Below are positions 1 through 11,557 of a DNA stretch of 64,000 nucleotides, in pieces. The position numbers were made by a program, and so were the translations under genes. Source of the stretch: Galeruca laticollis (taxonomy: Eukaryota; Arthropoda; Insecta; Coleoptera; Chrysomelidae); the NCBI GenBank assembly GCA_963921935.1, contig OY998175.1:258755209-258819208 (forward strand). The letters are read 5' to 3'. The notes beneath the pieces are model-generated. The model did not search any database. It was not told the DNA's origin and was given only the letters and a program-made list of their open reading frames with translations. Positions within the stretch are counted from its first letter, which is position 1, and each line of letters starts with the position of its first letter.

Positions 1-1391
1 GGCAAAAGAAGATATGAAGGGCCAGAATGAAAATTTGCGGATGGAAATTCAAGAAAATGGCATTAAAATCAGAGAAGGTGGTAGAAGAAGTTCAAGAATT
101 GGGAAAACGTCTTGAGGAAAATATATCAAATGTGATTCAAATAGAAGTCACAACACAAAATGAAAAATTAACCAAAAAAGTGGGTTCTATTAAATTACAG
201 GGACAAGTAAGTGAGGAAGTAATGCAGAATTTTAAAGAAAATGTTGGCAGGGAAATTAAGGACTTAGAAGTTAGAGTAGAAAAACAAACAGGGATGTGTG
301 CTAGAAAGAATGAGTTATGGGACAACAATTTTAAAAAGGAGATGGACGAAATGAATAGGCAGCTGAGAGATACAAATGAAGAAATGAGGAGAATAGGAGG
401 AAGTTTAGAACAGAATTCGAGGGCAGTTGTAGTACCTTCAGCAGATTCTGTGGATGGAGCAATTAGGTATGATGGAAATATTAATCATATTCATCCCAAA
501 GTATTTATTACAATTGTGAGGAGTAGGGTTAAAAATATTAGGGATCTGGCGGAAATGAAATTAGTAATCAGGGGTATGTTAAGTGGGATGCCATTACTAT
601 GGTTCTGTAACGAGGAAAATAAAATAGAAAATTTAAGGGATTTTGAAAACAGATTTTTAAACTACTTTTGGGGAGAAATTCAACAGGCAAGTTTCCGGGA
701 AAGATTATATTTCGGAAAGTTTGACTATGGTCGTAACAGAAACATTAATATGTACGCTATGACATTGTACAACACAGCACAATATTTAGAACCGGAAATG
801 AGAGAAGAAGAAATAGTCTTATACATATCTAGGCATTTCAATCAAGAAATGGCAGAGACCATAGCTCTGCATAACATCAAAAGGATGGAACATGTGTCAA
901 GTTATCTGCAAATATTAGAGAGGAGTGTAGCAAATCAGAGTGGATACAATCGGACAAATCAATATCAAGGAAATCATTATAATGATAATGATAGACGTGG
1001 TAATAGGAATTTTAGGGAGAACAATGGAGATGCTAGGAACTTTAGTAGGAATAGTGGTAATCGGGGAAATTACTATGGTAATGGAGGTAGAAATAATGGA
1101 TATAGACAGTATGAAGATCGAGGAAACCAAGGAGGATACGAACGAAGAAACTATAATGGTAACAGGAATGGAAGTTGGCAACAGAATAGAGGGGAAGGAA
1201 GAAACAATTATAATGAAAGAAGAAATGATTATGAAAGAAGGAATAATAATCAACAAAATCAAGAGAGAAGTTATAATAGACAAAATACAGGTTGTAGCCA
1301 GAATGAAAGAAATAGTAGGGATAATCAAAATAGGGAAGATGATAGACCTGGGAAAACTGTCACAGGACAGGACCATAGGGATTTTGCATAA
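1..1391 (+). CDS. gag: Gag of Ty3/gypsy element LTR-A, 5' end outside window, one frameshift
   Basis: Structural Gag polyprotein of an LTR retrotransposon, which would form cytoplasmic particles and bind element RNA. Reading starts at base 2 in one frame (AKEDMKGQNENLRMEIQ), shifts near base 75, and continues to 1391; the ATG at 27 lies in the wrong frame for its surroundings and is not a true start. Order: coiled-coil segment (to about residue 110 of the 27-1391 frame), capsid-like domain with HPKVFI, WFCNEE and YFWGEIQQASFRERLYFGKFD-type motifs (about 155-300), then a tail very rich in Asn, Arg, Gly and Tyr (about 305-450) with no CCHC zinc knuckle. The same capsid motifs recur in LTR-D on the minus strand, which supports the call. 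The N-terminal part is missing because the window begins inside the gene. Family is confident, exact clade is not. Confidence 0.85.
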
Positions 1392-1435
1392 ATCGCTTCC
1401 ATGTCCATAATATCATTTATTCTTCTAAATATTAG

Positions 1436-3260
1436 CATCCAAGGGAATTTATTGATGAAAATGGGGATAGTATTGACAATGAAAATCTAAATCTAATCTT
1501 TGTTAAAGGAAAAATACAAAATATTTCATGTAATATTCTTCTGGATACAGGTTCTGAGGTTACATTGATGAATAAAAATATAATTGAAAATTTAGAAGAA
1601 AACGATATTATGATGATAAAAACGAATAAAATATCATTAGTGGGAGCGAACAATAAAAAGCTATATGAGACAAGGAGTACTTCTATTGCTGAACTACAAA
1701 TTGGAATTAACAAATATGAATCACAAATGTTAGTAGTAGAAAATCTCAATTTTGACTTAGTATTAGGTACTGACGAAATTAATAATCATGAAATGATTAT
1801 TAATTATAAAAATCAATGTCTAGAATGTAAAGAGGGCAGGATTCCGTTTATTAATAGCAATAAGAAAAATATAGAAACACAAAAAATTCGTTGGTTAAAT
1901 GAAATTAAAGGTTTACAATGGGAAGAATATAAGCATTTGGGGACAACAGAACAAGAACAACAAATTAAAACTTTACTTGGAAAGCATAAGCGGTTATTTA
2001 ATGAAGAAGTATGTGTAGCTAAGGAGCATGTGCATAAATTAGAGATGAGTAGTGAAATAAAGAATTTTGAAGTGAAAACATACCCCATACCATATAAAAT
2101 TAAAAATGAGGTGTATGAAGAACTGGACAAAATGCTAGCAGAGGGAATTATTGAACAATGTGACTCACCCTACATAAGTGCAGTTACATGCGTAAGGAAG
2201 AAGAATTGCGAGATACGGATATGTTTTGATGCTAGAAATATTAATACTCACACAAAAAAACAATATGAAAGCCCTATGAATATAGAGGGAATATTTGGTA
2301 GGATAACTAAGGCAAAAGTATTCTCAAAATTAGATCTAAAGCATAGTTTTTGGCTTATTCCTTTAGATAAAAAAAGTAGAGCTTATACTGCATTTATGAT
2401 TGATGGAGTAGTCTATCAGTTTTGTGTGGTTCCTTTTGGTTTGCAAAGTTCCTGTGCAGCTCTGGTTAGGACACTGCACTCAATTCTAAATAAATATGAA
2501 GGATTCACTCTCCACTATATTGACGACATTTTAGTATACTCGGAAAATGAAATTTTACACCAACAACATTAATAAATAATATTGAGGGAATTGGAATTAG
2601 CTGGTTTAAAATTGAATTTAGAGAAATGTGAATTTTATCAACAGGAAGTAAAATATTTGGGATATGTTCTAACTACAAGTGGCATTAGAATGGATCCAGA
2701 CCGAGTCAGGTAATTTTAGAACCAAAGAATCTCAAAATATTAAGAGGGTTTTTTGGAATTTTAAATTATTACAAGAGGCTCATTCCAGATTAGAGTAAAT
2801 ATGAAATTCCACTCATAGAATTGCTTGAAAAAAACGTTAGATGGGAATGGACAAGATAAATAGAAATGGCTTTTGAACAATTAAAGAACATTTTCACTCA
2901 GAAATTGGAAATTTATCATCCACAATATGACAAACTTTTCATCGTACGTACCGATGCATCAGGTGAGAGACTAGCTGGAGTTCTGATACAGGTACAACAA
3001 GGAGTTGAAGTTCCAATTAGTTTCATATCCAGAGTAACAAAAAATTTTGAAAAAAAATATTCAGTCACAGAACTAGAAATGGCTAGTATAGTTTTCTGTG
3101 TAATTAAATTTAGATTTTTCTTGCTGGGAGCAAAGTTCATTCTAGAAAGCGATCATTCAGCACTTACAGCTATGATGAAGAATCGATATGCAAACAATAG
3201 AGTGCATACATGGATATTGCTACTCCAAGAATATGACTTCGAAATCAAGAGTGACTGCTC
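1436..3260 (+). pseudogene. pol: pol of LTR-A, first part: protease, RT, RNase H (broken)
   Basis: The frame opens after a stop at 1433. An aspartic protease with LLDTGSEVTLM (about 1535-1570) is followed by a linker and a Ty3/gypsy reverse transcriptase: FSKLDLKHSFWLIPL, VPFGLQSSCA and HYIDDILVYS, with YIDD near 2516-2527. A stop at about 2570 breaks the RT; the thumb and connection continue (KYLGYV near 2650, then LRGFFGILNYY) with further stops or frame breaks near 2710, 2794 and 2858. RNase H follows at 2866-3255 (VRTDASG, SVTELEMA, ESDHSALTAM). Coding similarity ends abruptly after DFEIK at about 3254. The natural continuation (IKHIP...NIVADILSR) is found at about 16155, so this copy is interrupted as well as mutated. 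It cannot make a complete polyprotein. Confidence 0.88.
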
Positions 3261-3267
3261 GTCACTC

Positions 3268-3286
3268 GCGCCATGTCACGTCTCAA
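3268..3286 (+). repeat. Left copy of an inverted repeat bracketing the LTR-A interruption
   Basis: GCGCCATGTCACGTCTCAA lies 14 bases beyond the point where pol similarity is lost. Its reverse complement with one inserted base lies at 16110-16129, about 30 bases before pol resumes. The pair could be terminal inverted repeats of a DNA transposon that landed in LTR-A and later took further insertions. The outer bases match poorly, so the exact ends are not fixed. Confidence 0.5.
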
Positions 3287-4231
3287 CTCCGCCCTCTTTT
3301 AAATATTTTTGCGCTGGACGACAGACACTCTTATACCGAAAATTTCGTCTTTTCCCTCTCCCCGCAATTCTATTTTTTTTAATTAATTAAAAAGTATATT
3401 ATCTACAGGCAAAGTATGCATATATTTGCCATATAATTCATATATGATCTTCCATTTGCAGCATCAATGATAATTTTCCATGTATTTATTGAAAAGATAT
3501 TCAGTCCTAAAAAATAAAAGTTGTAACTTTTGTAAAAATATTTCTAAAGTTTAAGACTTTTCATGTGTGGTTTCGATATTTCGCTAAAAAATCAATGTCG
3601 CTACCGGTGATTCATTTATTGCAGGTGTGGTGGTCGATGATTAAATTTCATTCACCCTGATATACTGAATCTCGTTATTCTTGACGCCGTTCCCAACGTC
3701 ATGCATACGCAAGGCTGTGAACGCTCTATTTGCGAATAGTTCCTAAAAATGATATTCTCAAGCACCGTTGCTAAAATCATCGAATTGTTTCGCCCCTCAC
3801 ATCAGCGTCAGTTGACGTTATAATACAAATGTCATTTGTCATTTTGTTATGTCAAAAATAAATATAAACAAGCTTTTCAAATATGTTTATCAATTTCTTC
3901 TATAAAAATGAATTCTACAAACCCAAATTGAAGAGGCATACACAAATAATAATAATTTACTCATTTGGAACATTCTAATGAAGTGTATTTATTGCAAAAA
4001 AACAAGTCTATTCTGTAACTTGTCGTTACGGTAACGATAATTTTTCAGAGTAGATTCTGTAATATCGTTGCGTTAAAATCTAAAGACAAAACATAACGAT
4101 AATATTTTCACAATTTTATAAGGGTTGGTATATTTTTGACATATGCTAGGTAGCAAAAGATTACCGATTTATTTGTTTATAGATGTTTGGTTAAATAAGC
4201 TTTTTATTCACTTACTCACGTAATTTTTATT
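3287..4231. other. Unassigned, inside the LTR-A interruption
   Basis: AT-rich with no credible reading frame. It follows the left inverted repeat and precedes the Myb/SANT-like relic, so it may be the flank of a decayed DNA transposon. Confidence 0.3.
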
Positions 4232-4720
4232 ATGGATAAAGACAAAGTTAAAACACCAATATAGGCACAATGTATAATGTATTTGGATGAATTGAATACA
4301 AAAAAGAAACGTTTAGGAATAACAAATTTGATGCTATAAGCCCTGTTATTATTAAAAACATAGGAAAACAGCTTTCAGACAAATTAAATAGTTTAGGTGG
4401 TTCTATTAAGGATTCAGCAGAATAGAAAAGGGTATGTACAATACTTGATTTTCTTTTTTTATTAGTATTATCCATAATAACAGTAATTACATATGTTTTT
4501 TGTTATAATTTTTACCAATTTCAGACATTCACCGACAGGAAGTGTCCAGTTGAAGCAAAGACAAGAAAGAATAGAATTATCACAAAAGAAACAGGAAACA
4601 TAGGGTATCCTATTAAACCTTTATGAGATACTGAAGAACCATTACTAGATGTTACAGGTTGGGTGGTAGTCAACGGCATATTCTATATTCATGACATAGG
4701 ATTAGGTATGAATTACGTGA
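4232..4720 (+). pseudogene. Myb/SANT-like DNA-binding protein relic, two exons
   Basis: Exon 1 (4232-4431) begins MDKDK and contains AQCIMYLDELNTKKKRL, then after a frame change NKFDAISPVIIKNIGKQLS and DKLNSLGGSIKDSAE-stop-KR. A GT...AG intron (4432-4525; GTATGT donor, TTTCAG acceptor) joins in phase to exon 2 with TFTDRKCPVEAKTRKNRI and KETG. The pattern L..LN.GG..K...-W-K followed by a basic D-K-K helix is that of Myb/SANT-like (Zeste / MSANTD-type) proteins, which occur as accessory DNA-binding genes of Harbinger transposons and as host genes. The conserved Trp is replaced by a stop (TAG at 4423-4425), and other stops and a frameshift are present. It lies between the inverted repeats that bracket the LTR-A interruption, which would suit a transposon origin. 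No transposase partner is visible. Confidence 0.5.
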
Positions 4721-5713
4721 TTTTTTAAATTTGGTTATATCCACTAAAATTTTAAAATTGCATACATACCAAATAATGAAGAAATTAGAGAAGAGTCAGA
4801 GGAAGAGTTCCCAAATCAAAGTAGGATTCCTAAGAATCAACTAGTATAACACACTAAGTTGACGAGTCACTTAAAAGACCATCGAGGAAAGAAAAACGTC
4901 AAGTACTGGGGTGCAAGACTCTAAAATAAAGTAATTGTAATGATGAAAGTGAAAAAATAATAATCCTGAAATAAATTGCAAAAAATGTCACAGTTATGGG
5001 GGTAATAAAGGAAAAAATGCTAAACCTGCGTTAATTCAATCTTCGAGTCAAGTATCCTGATTATGATTTTGTGTTGGACTTGGATTCATATTCTTAAATT
5101 GCCCACAGTGTGCCCCCCTGTCCGTAAGTGGGTGTCAAGTTTTTTGTTATTGATTTTAGTTATTAACTTATTCTTTTTTACTACATGTTCTAAATCCTAA
5201 AACGCAATAACCTAATATCAATATTTATTAGTAGTAAACAAGATTTGTCAAAAAATATCAATATAGCTCAAGAGGAAAGTACTTTTATTTTTGAAAATAT
5301 CAAGAAATTACACTTTAAAAAGTTGTTTGCAATTGAATTTAATACTCACTTGCAGAGTTACAGCTACCTGACTCTAGTATTATTTTACTTCCTGTTTCAA
5401 ACTGTTTTATTAATAATTTTACGAAAAAAGTTACTAGCTATAAAATTTTATATTCGGTAATTGCATTTTATGTGTTAGACTATGCAGAGTTTTCACAAAG
5501 AATAATTTTTTTTCTAAAATCAATAGTTTTTAATATGGTGTTAATTTAACGGGATACACTGAATAATCAGTTTATTAAAAAACATCTATATTTTCAGATA
5601 TTTGTTGGATTGTGATGTTATGTTTAGTACAATACTTTAGGTAGGAATTTTGCTTGGACCAGGTTCCTGAGTCACCTATACTTTAATCAGTGTTATTGGA
5701 AAAAATCCTATAC
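4721..5713. other. Unassigned
   Basis: No supported gene. It may hold the decayed remainder of the element that carried the Myb/SANT-like gene. Confidence 0.3.
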
Positions 5714-5879
5714 AGTGCAAATTCTTTAAAACCCGACAGACCAATTTTTTTATTCGAAGTGATAGAGTAGTACTTCCTAAGTAGTTAAATTATTTTCTAC
5801 TACTTTGCCTTAGGGAGTACTACTCTATCGCTTTGAATAAAAAGTTGTCCTATGTAAGGTTTTAAAAAACTTGCATTGT
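5714..5879. repeat. Palindromic MITE-like element
   Basis: Two imperfect inverted arms (about 5714-5787 and 5811-5879) pair over about 70 bases around a 23-base centre. Shared stretches include GATAGAGTAGTACT against AGTACTACTCTATC and CAGTGCAA against TTGCATTG. It has no ORF, and its size and near-full-length pairing fit a fold-back MITE. Autonomous partner unknown. Confidence 0.6.
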
Positions 5880-6685
5880 CGTTATGTTTAGTAAAATAAC
5901 ATAAAAAAAATAATTCAATAAAACAATTTCAATTTTCTTCCTATAAAAGAGTTAATTTGAATTTATAGTACATTATCGTATTAAAATGGACATTGTAAAT
6001 TTTCTGGAATTGTTATTTTAATAATTGATATTTTTCATTTTGATTCTTATAAATGGTATCATGTAAGAGCCATAACACAAGAAACTTAAGAAAATTGTTC
6101 TTCAATTATTGTATTAAAATATACAAAAAGTCTTGCTCAATTAAAGAGATTATTTGTAATTTAGTTGCAAACTGTATTATTAACCCTATTTAATAAATGA
6201 GCATCGTCCAATCGGCCAATATCATCTTCATCGACAAAATTGTTGTCATGTTCCTATAAAATTAGATATTCATCAATTTGTATATTCCGGAAGAAGGAGA
6301 TTGGAACTTAAGGGAACTGTGGATGGAAATAACAGTCAACTCATGATATGGGAAAATGCCGAAGAAGATGAAGAAGGTATAATCCTTTTTATAATAATGT
6401 TGTGGAGCATAAAACAAGCATATATAATTCTTGACACAAATGCAGGATCGTATTGCACACCTCTGAGCATTCCATTGGTTCTTTCAATGCAATTCCGAAC
6501 GTCTATGAACGACATTGTTACTGATTAGAGAATATGCCTCTAAAATTTGGTTCATAACCGATACAAAATTTAGCAGGTAAGGTTAGAGTAGTTACATTTG
6601 TTTTAGAATGAAGGATGTAACAATTACTGGTATTACAATCTGATGAATTATATTAACAACTTATTGAAACAAAGCATCTCTTCGT
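5880..6685. other. Unassigned, 5' flank of the LINE relic
   Basis: AT-rich. A short open frame at 6301-6528 resembles nothing I recognise. Upstream LINE sequence may lie here but I cannot show it. Confidence 0.25.
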
Positions 6686-8165
6686 TGAATGATTGGTCCT
6701 GATGGTATTCCAAATTTGGTCTCGAAACAGGGTAGTATATCCTTAATGCTGCCTTTGTGTCAGCTATTTCATTTATCTTTATCTTCAGGTATGTTTCCTG
6801 ATAGTTGGAAGGAAAGTTTTGTTTCTCCGATATTTAAATCAGGTTCAAGAAGTGATATTAAAAATTATCGCAGTGTATCTATACAGTCTTCAATCCAAAA
6901 TGTTTTTGATAGTTTGATTATAACTGTTTGAATTGGCAGTGTTAAGAGATTATAATTAATGAGTAGCACAACTTTAGGGGGGGGGATCAATTTACGGTAA
7001 CCAATATGCTTACATACAATGGTACGCTGTCTGCTGCCTTAGAGAGAGGGCATCAGGTTGATGCCATATATACTGATTTTTCCCAAGCTTTCGACAGAGT
7101 TAATCACTTGTTGATTGAGGAATTAAAAAATTTAGGTTTTTCAGACAAATTAGTGAATTGGGTGTTTAGTTTTCTTAGTGGGAGAAGTTTGAAGGTAAAA
7201 ATTGGGAACTTTTTGTCAAGAGTGATTGGTGTACGCGCTGGTGTCCCTCGGGGGGGGGGCACTGTTCTCCGTTGTTGTTTAGCCTGTTTGTTAATGATCT
7301 CAAAGATGATATAAAGGAGTGTGAGTTTTTAATATTCGCTGATGATCTCAAATTATTCTTAGTGGTTTGGAATGACATCGATATTGGTTTAATTCAAAGG
7401 AAGCTAGATAATCTGTCTGAATGGTGTCGGGTAAACTTGTTGGATTTGAATGTTGAAAAATGCTTTAAGATCTCTTTTAGGAAAAAGGAAACTATGATCT
7501 CATTCTCGTATTCAATAGATGGTCAATTGCTGATAAGTAAAGAATTGGCTAAGGATTTGGGAAAACTTTTTGACTCTCACTTAAGTTTTGGTGAGCATAT
7601 CAATCAATTGGTGGTTGGGTCTCGAAGGATGTTGGGATTTACTTTGAGGAATTGTAATGATCTATCTCTGGAAGCTGTGAGGTCTGTTTATGTTGGGTTG
7701 GTCAGATCTCAACTGGAATATGGAACAGTTATTTGGACGCCTCAATATTTATATTGTTTATAAGTTATTACTCGGAAGATTACAAAACAAATTCTTGAGA
7801 TATTGTAATTATAGATTTAATTTGAATCTCATTGATCATGACTATTCTCATATTTTACATGAACTAAAATTGCTTACTCTGGATAAAAGAAAGCTTATGT
7901 TTGACATTTCTCTGATTTATTAAATATTAAATGGTATTGCATCATGTCCATCCTTGCTGCCTGAAATATAAATATATCTTGAAGTTCCACAAAGAGCGCT
8001 GCGGCATTGTAAATTATTTTCCATTAGTTTTCACAGAACTAATTATGGTAGACATTCATTCATAGACAGATCTCTAGAATTTTTAAATAGAGAGGATAGA
8101 TTGGATGTTTTTAATGGCTCATTCAAAGTCTTTAAGAGTACTTTACTAAGGTTCCTTTGAAGTGA
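6686..8165 (+). pseudogene. Non-LTR retrotransposon RT relic (Jockey/CR1-like)
   Basis: Reverse transcriptase of a LINE. Motifs in order: IGPDGIPNLVSKQG (6689), FVSPIFKSGSRSDIKNYRSV (about 6820), RSTVTNMLTYN (about 6985), IYTDFSQAFDRVNH (7065), AGVPRGG (about 7240), SPLLFSLFVNDL (about 7270), FADDLKLF (about 7335), then the C-terminal LEYGTVIWTPQ and QNKFLRYCNYRFNLNL blocks and a stop near 8160. The catalytic FADD is present, but the ORF is broken near 6930, at a nine-G run near 7250, near 7760 and near 7921. The endonuclease is absent, so the copy is 5'-truncated. Its AAAT-repeat tail lies at 8289-8308. Clade assignment between Jockey and CR1 groups is uncertain. Confidence 0.78.
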
Positions 8166-8288
8166 TTGTATATATATGCTTGTTATGATATTATCATGTT
8201 GTGTTACTGTTACTTAGTTAAGTTAGTTGAATGTAAACATAACCATATTGTATGCTGTTGTATTTTGTAGTGGGGGTTTTTCCGTTTA

Positions 8289-8308
8289 AATAAATAAATA
8301 AATAAATA
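8289..8308 (+). repeat. AAAT repeat tail of the LINE relic
   Basis: About five TAAA/AAAT units after the LINE 3' untranslated sequence mark its 3' terminus. Confidence 0.6.
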
Positions 8309-8539
8309 TAACGATGGAATAAAACAATATAATTTGTTTAAAACTTCATTATATTTGAACTAATCTTCAATTTCAACTATTTGACGCGTTTCACTCGCAC
8401 AGTAGCTTTCTTGTAACGAATTCGTATGTTTACATTATCTTTAGTTGGTTTAATACATTTCCTTCTATAATTTGGTTCAAAAGCTCAATTATAAATAGAT
8501 TTTCTTTACGTTCCGTGTTGCTATTGACAGCATAGAAAA

Positions 8540-8547
<8 letters not shown>
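8309..8547. other. Unassigned spacer
   Basis: Between the LINE tail and the (TA)n flanking LTR-B. No gene seen. Confidence 0.3.

Positions 8548-8588
<41 letters not shown>
8548..8588. repeat. (TA)n microsatellite, left flank of LTR-B
   Basis: An almost pure TA run of about 40 bases directly before the LTR-B 3' LTR. Its partner is at 14920-14966, as if LTR-B had split one tract. Confidence 0.9.
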
Positions 8589-8591
<3 letters not shown>

Positions 8592-8592
<1 letters not shown>

Positions 8593-10406
8593 CTATATAT
8601 ATTTGTTATAATATTATTTATTTTTATAGTAGATGATTTAAATGTATATGTTTATTTATTTAAAATTTTTGTTTTAGTTTGGCTAGCTCAGTTTGTTTTA
8701 AATATTTGTTTAATAATTTATTTTAATTAGATTATTCGGGAGCATGAAATCCTTTTTCCCTTTGAGTCCTGGCAATTTATACTATTGAAAAAGTTGAAAT
8801 AAAAAGAAAACACATTATTTGAAATCAATTTAATTATCAATGCAATATTTATTTGATAAAATAATATGCGACGCCAATGGTTATATGTACCTATTTATTG
8901 ATTTTAATAATATCATAAATGCGCATGCGTGAAAAAATTAGTCATGCGCTTTAGCATGAAACGAACAATTATGGTACGTAAGAAACATCTATATTAATAC
9001 AAACATAGTTTGTTTGATGATGCAGATAGGTAAATGAATTATACAAAACATAAAAGAATTTATATATATATCATAGTCATATATGATACAAATAGCTGTG
9101 GGAAGAAATTAGTTATATACATGGATAGAAAAATAGGAATTATATACAAATGGACATGGTTACAACATTATAAAATTTCAATCACCAGATTTCTGCGATT
9201 ACAAGATGGCGTGATTAGCGTAAGTACATATTTTAATTTATATAAAGTTCGGCCTTTTATTAAATTTAATGATTTATGCAATGAATATACTATATAAAGT
9301 CTGTTTCTTTCTTTTTTAGATCGATCATATTTTTAAAAGTTTGTCAATTTATGAAATTAAGTACTCAATTGGGATTTTGAGTTTTTACACTATTTATTGG
9401 CCAATAAATGATTTAAATACACTGACCTGTTGATCTTGAATTTGGAAGAAAGTCTCTGGATCCCAGGAAAACTCCACGGAAGCTCCAAAAAACCAAAGTT
9501 GTTGAAAATTTCTCAGATTCTTGTCGGAAAACTTATTACAATTAACTGTAAGTATTTCTAATATTGTATTTAACAGTACTTTAGGAGTTTAAATGTCTTA
9601 TACCGGGAATATCTTTAAATTTTTAGGAACACTATCACATACACTCCTCGCTTCTTAACACTCGCTACCGTTCTCCCTAAGCGTCCCCTCGATTCTCAAC
9701 TTTTTTAAACAAACAGTCTTTTGTTCTTTTCCAGATCACTATTCAAAAGTTTATTTATTGATTCACAGTTTGTTATGTCATCTTTTACAACCAATAAGAT
9801 ATTGTCTTTTGTAATCAGATAATTGAAACTTCAATCACTTATCAAAACAATTTCATACATACAAATACATTAAAATTGGTTATACATAAATCCACGTACA
9901 TAGTACAACATTCAATATTATTATTGATAGTATATCCTTGTTACATTCATATCAATTATAAATATAAATTCTCTTATGTTATTTGTCTATATGTCATTAT
10001 TTGTTTATCTATGAAATCTATTGGATTATATTCTATTCAATATTTATATTTGTTCTTATTCTTAAATTAATGATTATAATGAATTAACTATAGTAATATT
10101 TGTTTTCATTTCAGATGAACAGCTGTTATGATATGGAAATTATTCTACGTCTTAGGCAACTTTATTTACACCATTACATTGGTTAGGCAATATCTACATT
10201 TTATGTTATCATTGAGGTAATTCCTTATTTATTATATTGTTATTGGCTGTTATTTAATATATCTTTATTTGATATGTTGTTTAAATTAAGCAAAGTGTTT
10301 CCTTTTTACTTGTTTTCTTAAATTAAGTTATTTTCATATATATTTCATACTAGCAAACTTAATTTTATAATACTACTTCTCTTATTATCTAAGATATCTG
10401 GTTCAA
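8592..10406 (-). repeat. 3' LTR of LTR-B
   Basis: Direct copy of 13105-14919, with a shared terminus ATCTGGTTCAA at the high-coordinate (U3) end. The 80 bases at the low-coordinate (U5) end match the partner only weakly. Conserved LTR landmarks of this family (GGCTAGCTCAG and GGAGCATGA) lie near 8681 and 8740. Short frames inside it have no coding support. Confidence 0.85.
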
Positions 10407-10416
10407 TTCCCCTCAA
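10407..10416 (-). other. Polypurine tract of LTR-B
   Basis: On the minus strand the sequence reads TTGAGGGGAA immediately before the LTR start. LTR-E has TTGAGGGGATT in the same position, which marks plus-strand priming. Confidence 0.75.
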
Positions 10417-11557
10417 ATTTAAATTTAAATGATATCCATACCCTGGATATTTATTTAAATTTCAATTTTCTTATTATAAATGATTGATTTTATTTTATTC
10501 AAAACATTTAACAATTTTATGGCATAATCTTACTTTCTTTACCTTTGTTTCTCAAATATTTGTTCACATTTTTCCTACTACAAAATCTATTTCTTTCTAT
10601 AACTGTCTCCTAATTCTTTCTTTAAAATACACTTGATTAAGATCAATGTCAATTTATATTTTTAATATTACTTCATATAATACTTCATTATTATCATTTC
10701 TTCCTAACATCCACTTATATATCAACTTATTTCTTTGTAATTACATTATACTTCTATATACTCCTCATATCATATTTCTTTTCAATATTCATTATTCAAT
10801 ATAATTAATTATTTCTTAAATTCATATATATATATATCAATATCAACTTCCTTATTCCTTCCTGTATTTTCAAGTAATCTATAAGATTCTAATTGACATT
10901 AAACATTACCTCCTATATTTTTAATCAATATCATTCATTATTATCCTTTCCTATCCTTTATTACTTACATCTTATTTCCTTATTTAAAAATGTGAACTTC
11001 TATTTGATACTTGAGTTATTCTCATTTTATCCCCTCTATAATATATTCTTTAATAGTTTCATTCAATGTAAAACCAGTATCTCTTATAAATTGTTTCCTT
11101 TATTTGCTATATATATTGATTCGCCATACTCAAATTTTTTTTAAAATGTTTTAATTATAAGTTTTACCTAATAAAATTTTCTTTATATTATATTTTATTT
11201 ATTTTTTTTTAGGTTCTGAAGAAACAAACGTGATGAATTTAATTGGATCATCAGCTGCCAAATGGAAAACAAAACTCTGTCTAATATCTACTTTATCTTT
11301 GTACACTACTTAATATTAAATTTTAAATCTATCCTTATGACAATCATTTCCTTCTTTAAATATTATTCGTAACATAACATATATACATTCTTTAGAATTG
11401 TGTTACTCATTAATAATAAATTCTATGTACATTATTTATACTTGTGTTACTCATTAATAATAAATTTTAATTTCAACTTCATTTCTGTATCCTTTCCCTT
11501 TTTCATTGAATTGCATTTTCGCCTCCATATTTCATTCCTATTCTCTTGTTCTATTAT
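10417..11557. other. LTR-B internal region between Gag stop and polypurine tract
   Basis: AT-rich with no conserved frame on either strand. In LTR-A, protease and pol would lie here, so this segment represents lost or replaced pol sequence. Confidence 0.5.

Noticed and set aside
915..1410. Minus-strand and second plus-strand frames over the gag tail
   Set aside because: Shadows of the low-complexity gag tail with no independent support.
9034..10070. Short plus-strand frames duplicated at 13547-14583
   Set aside because: They lie inside the LTRs of LTR-B and are duplicated only because LTRs are; no conserved domain.
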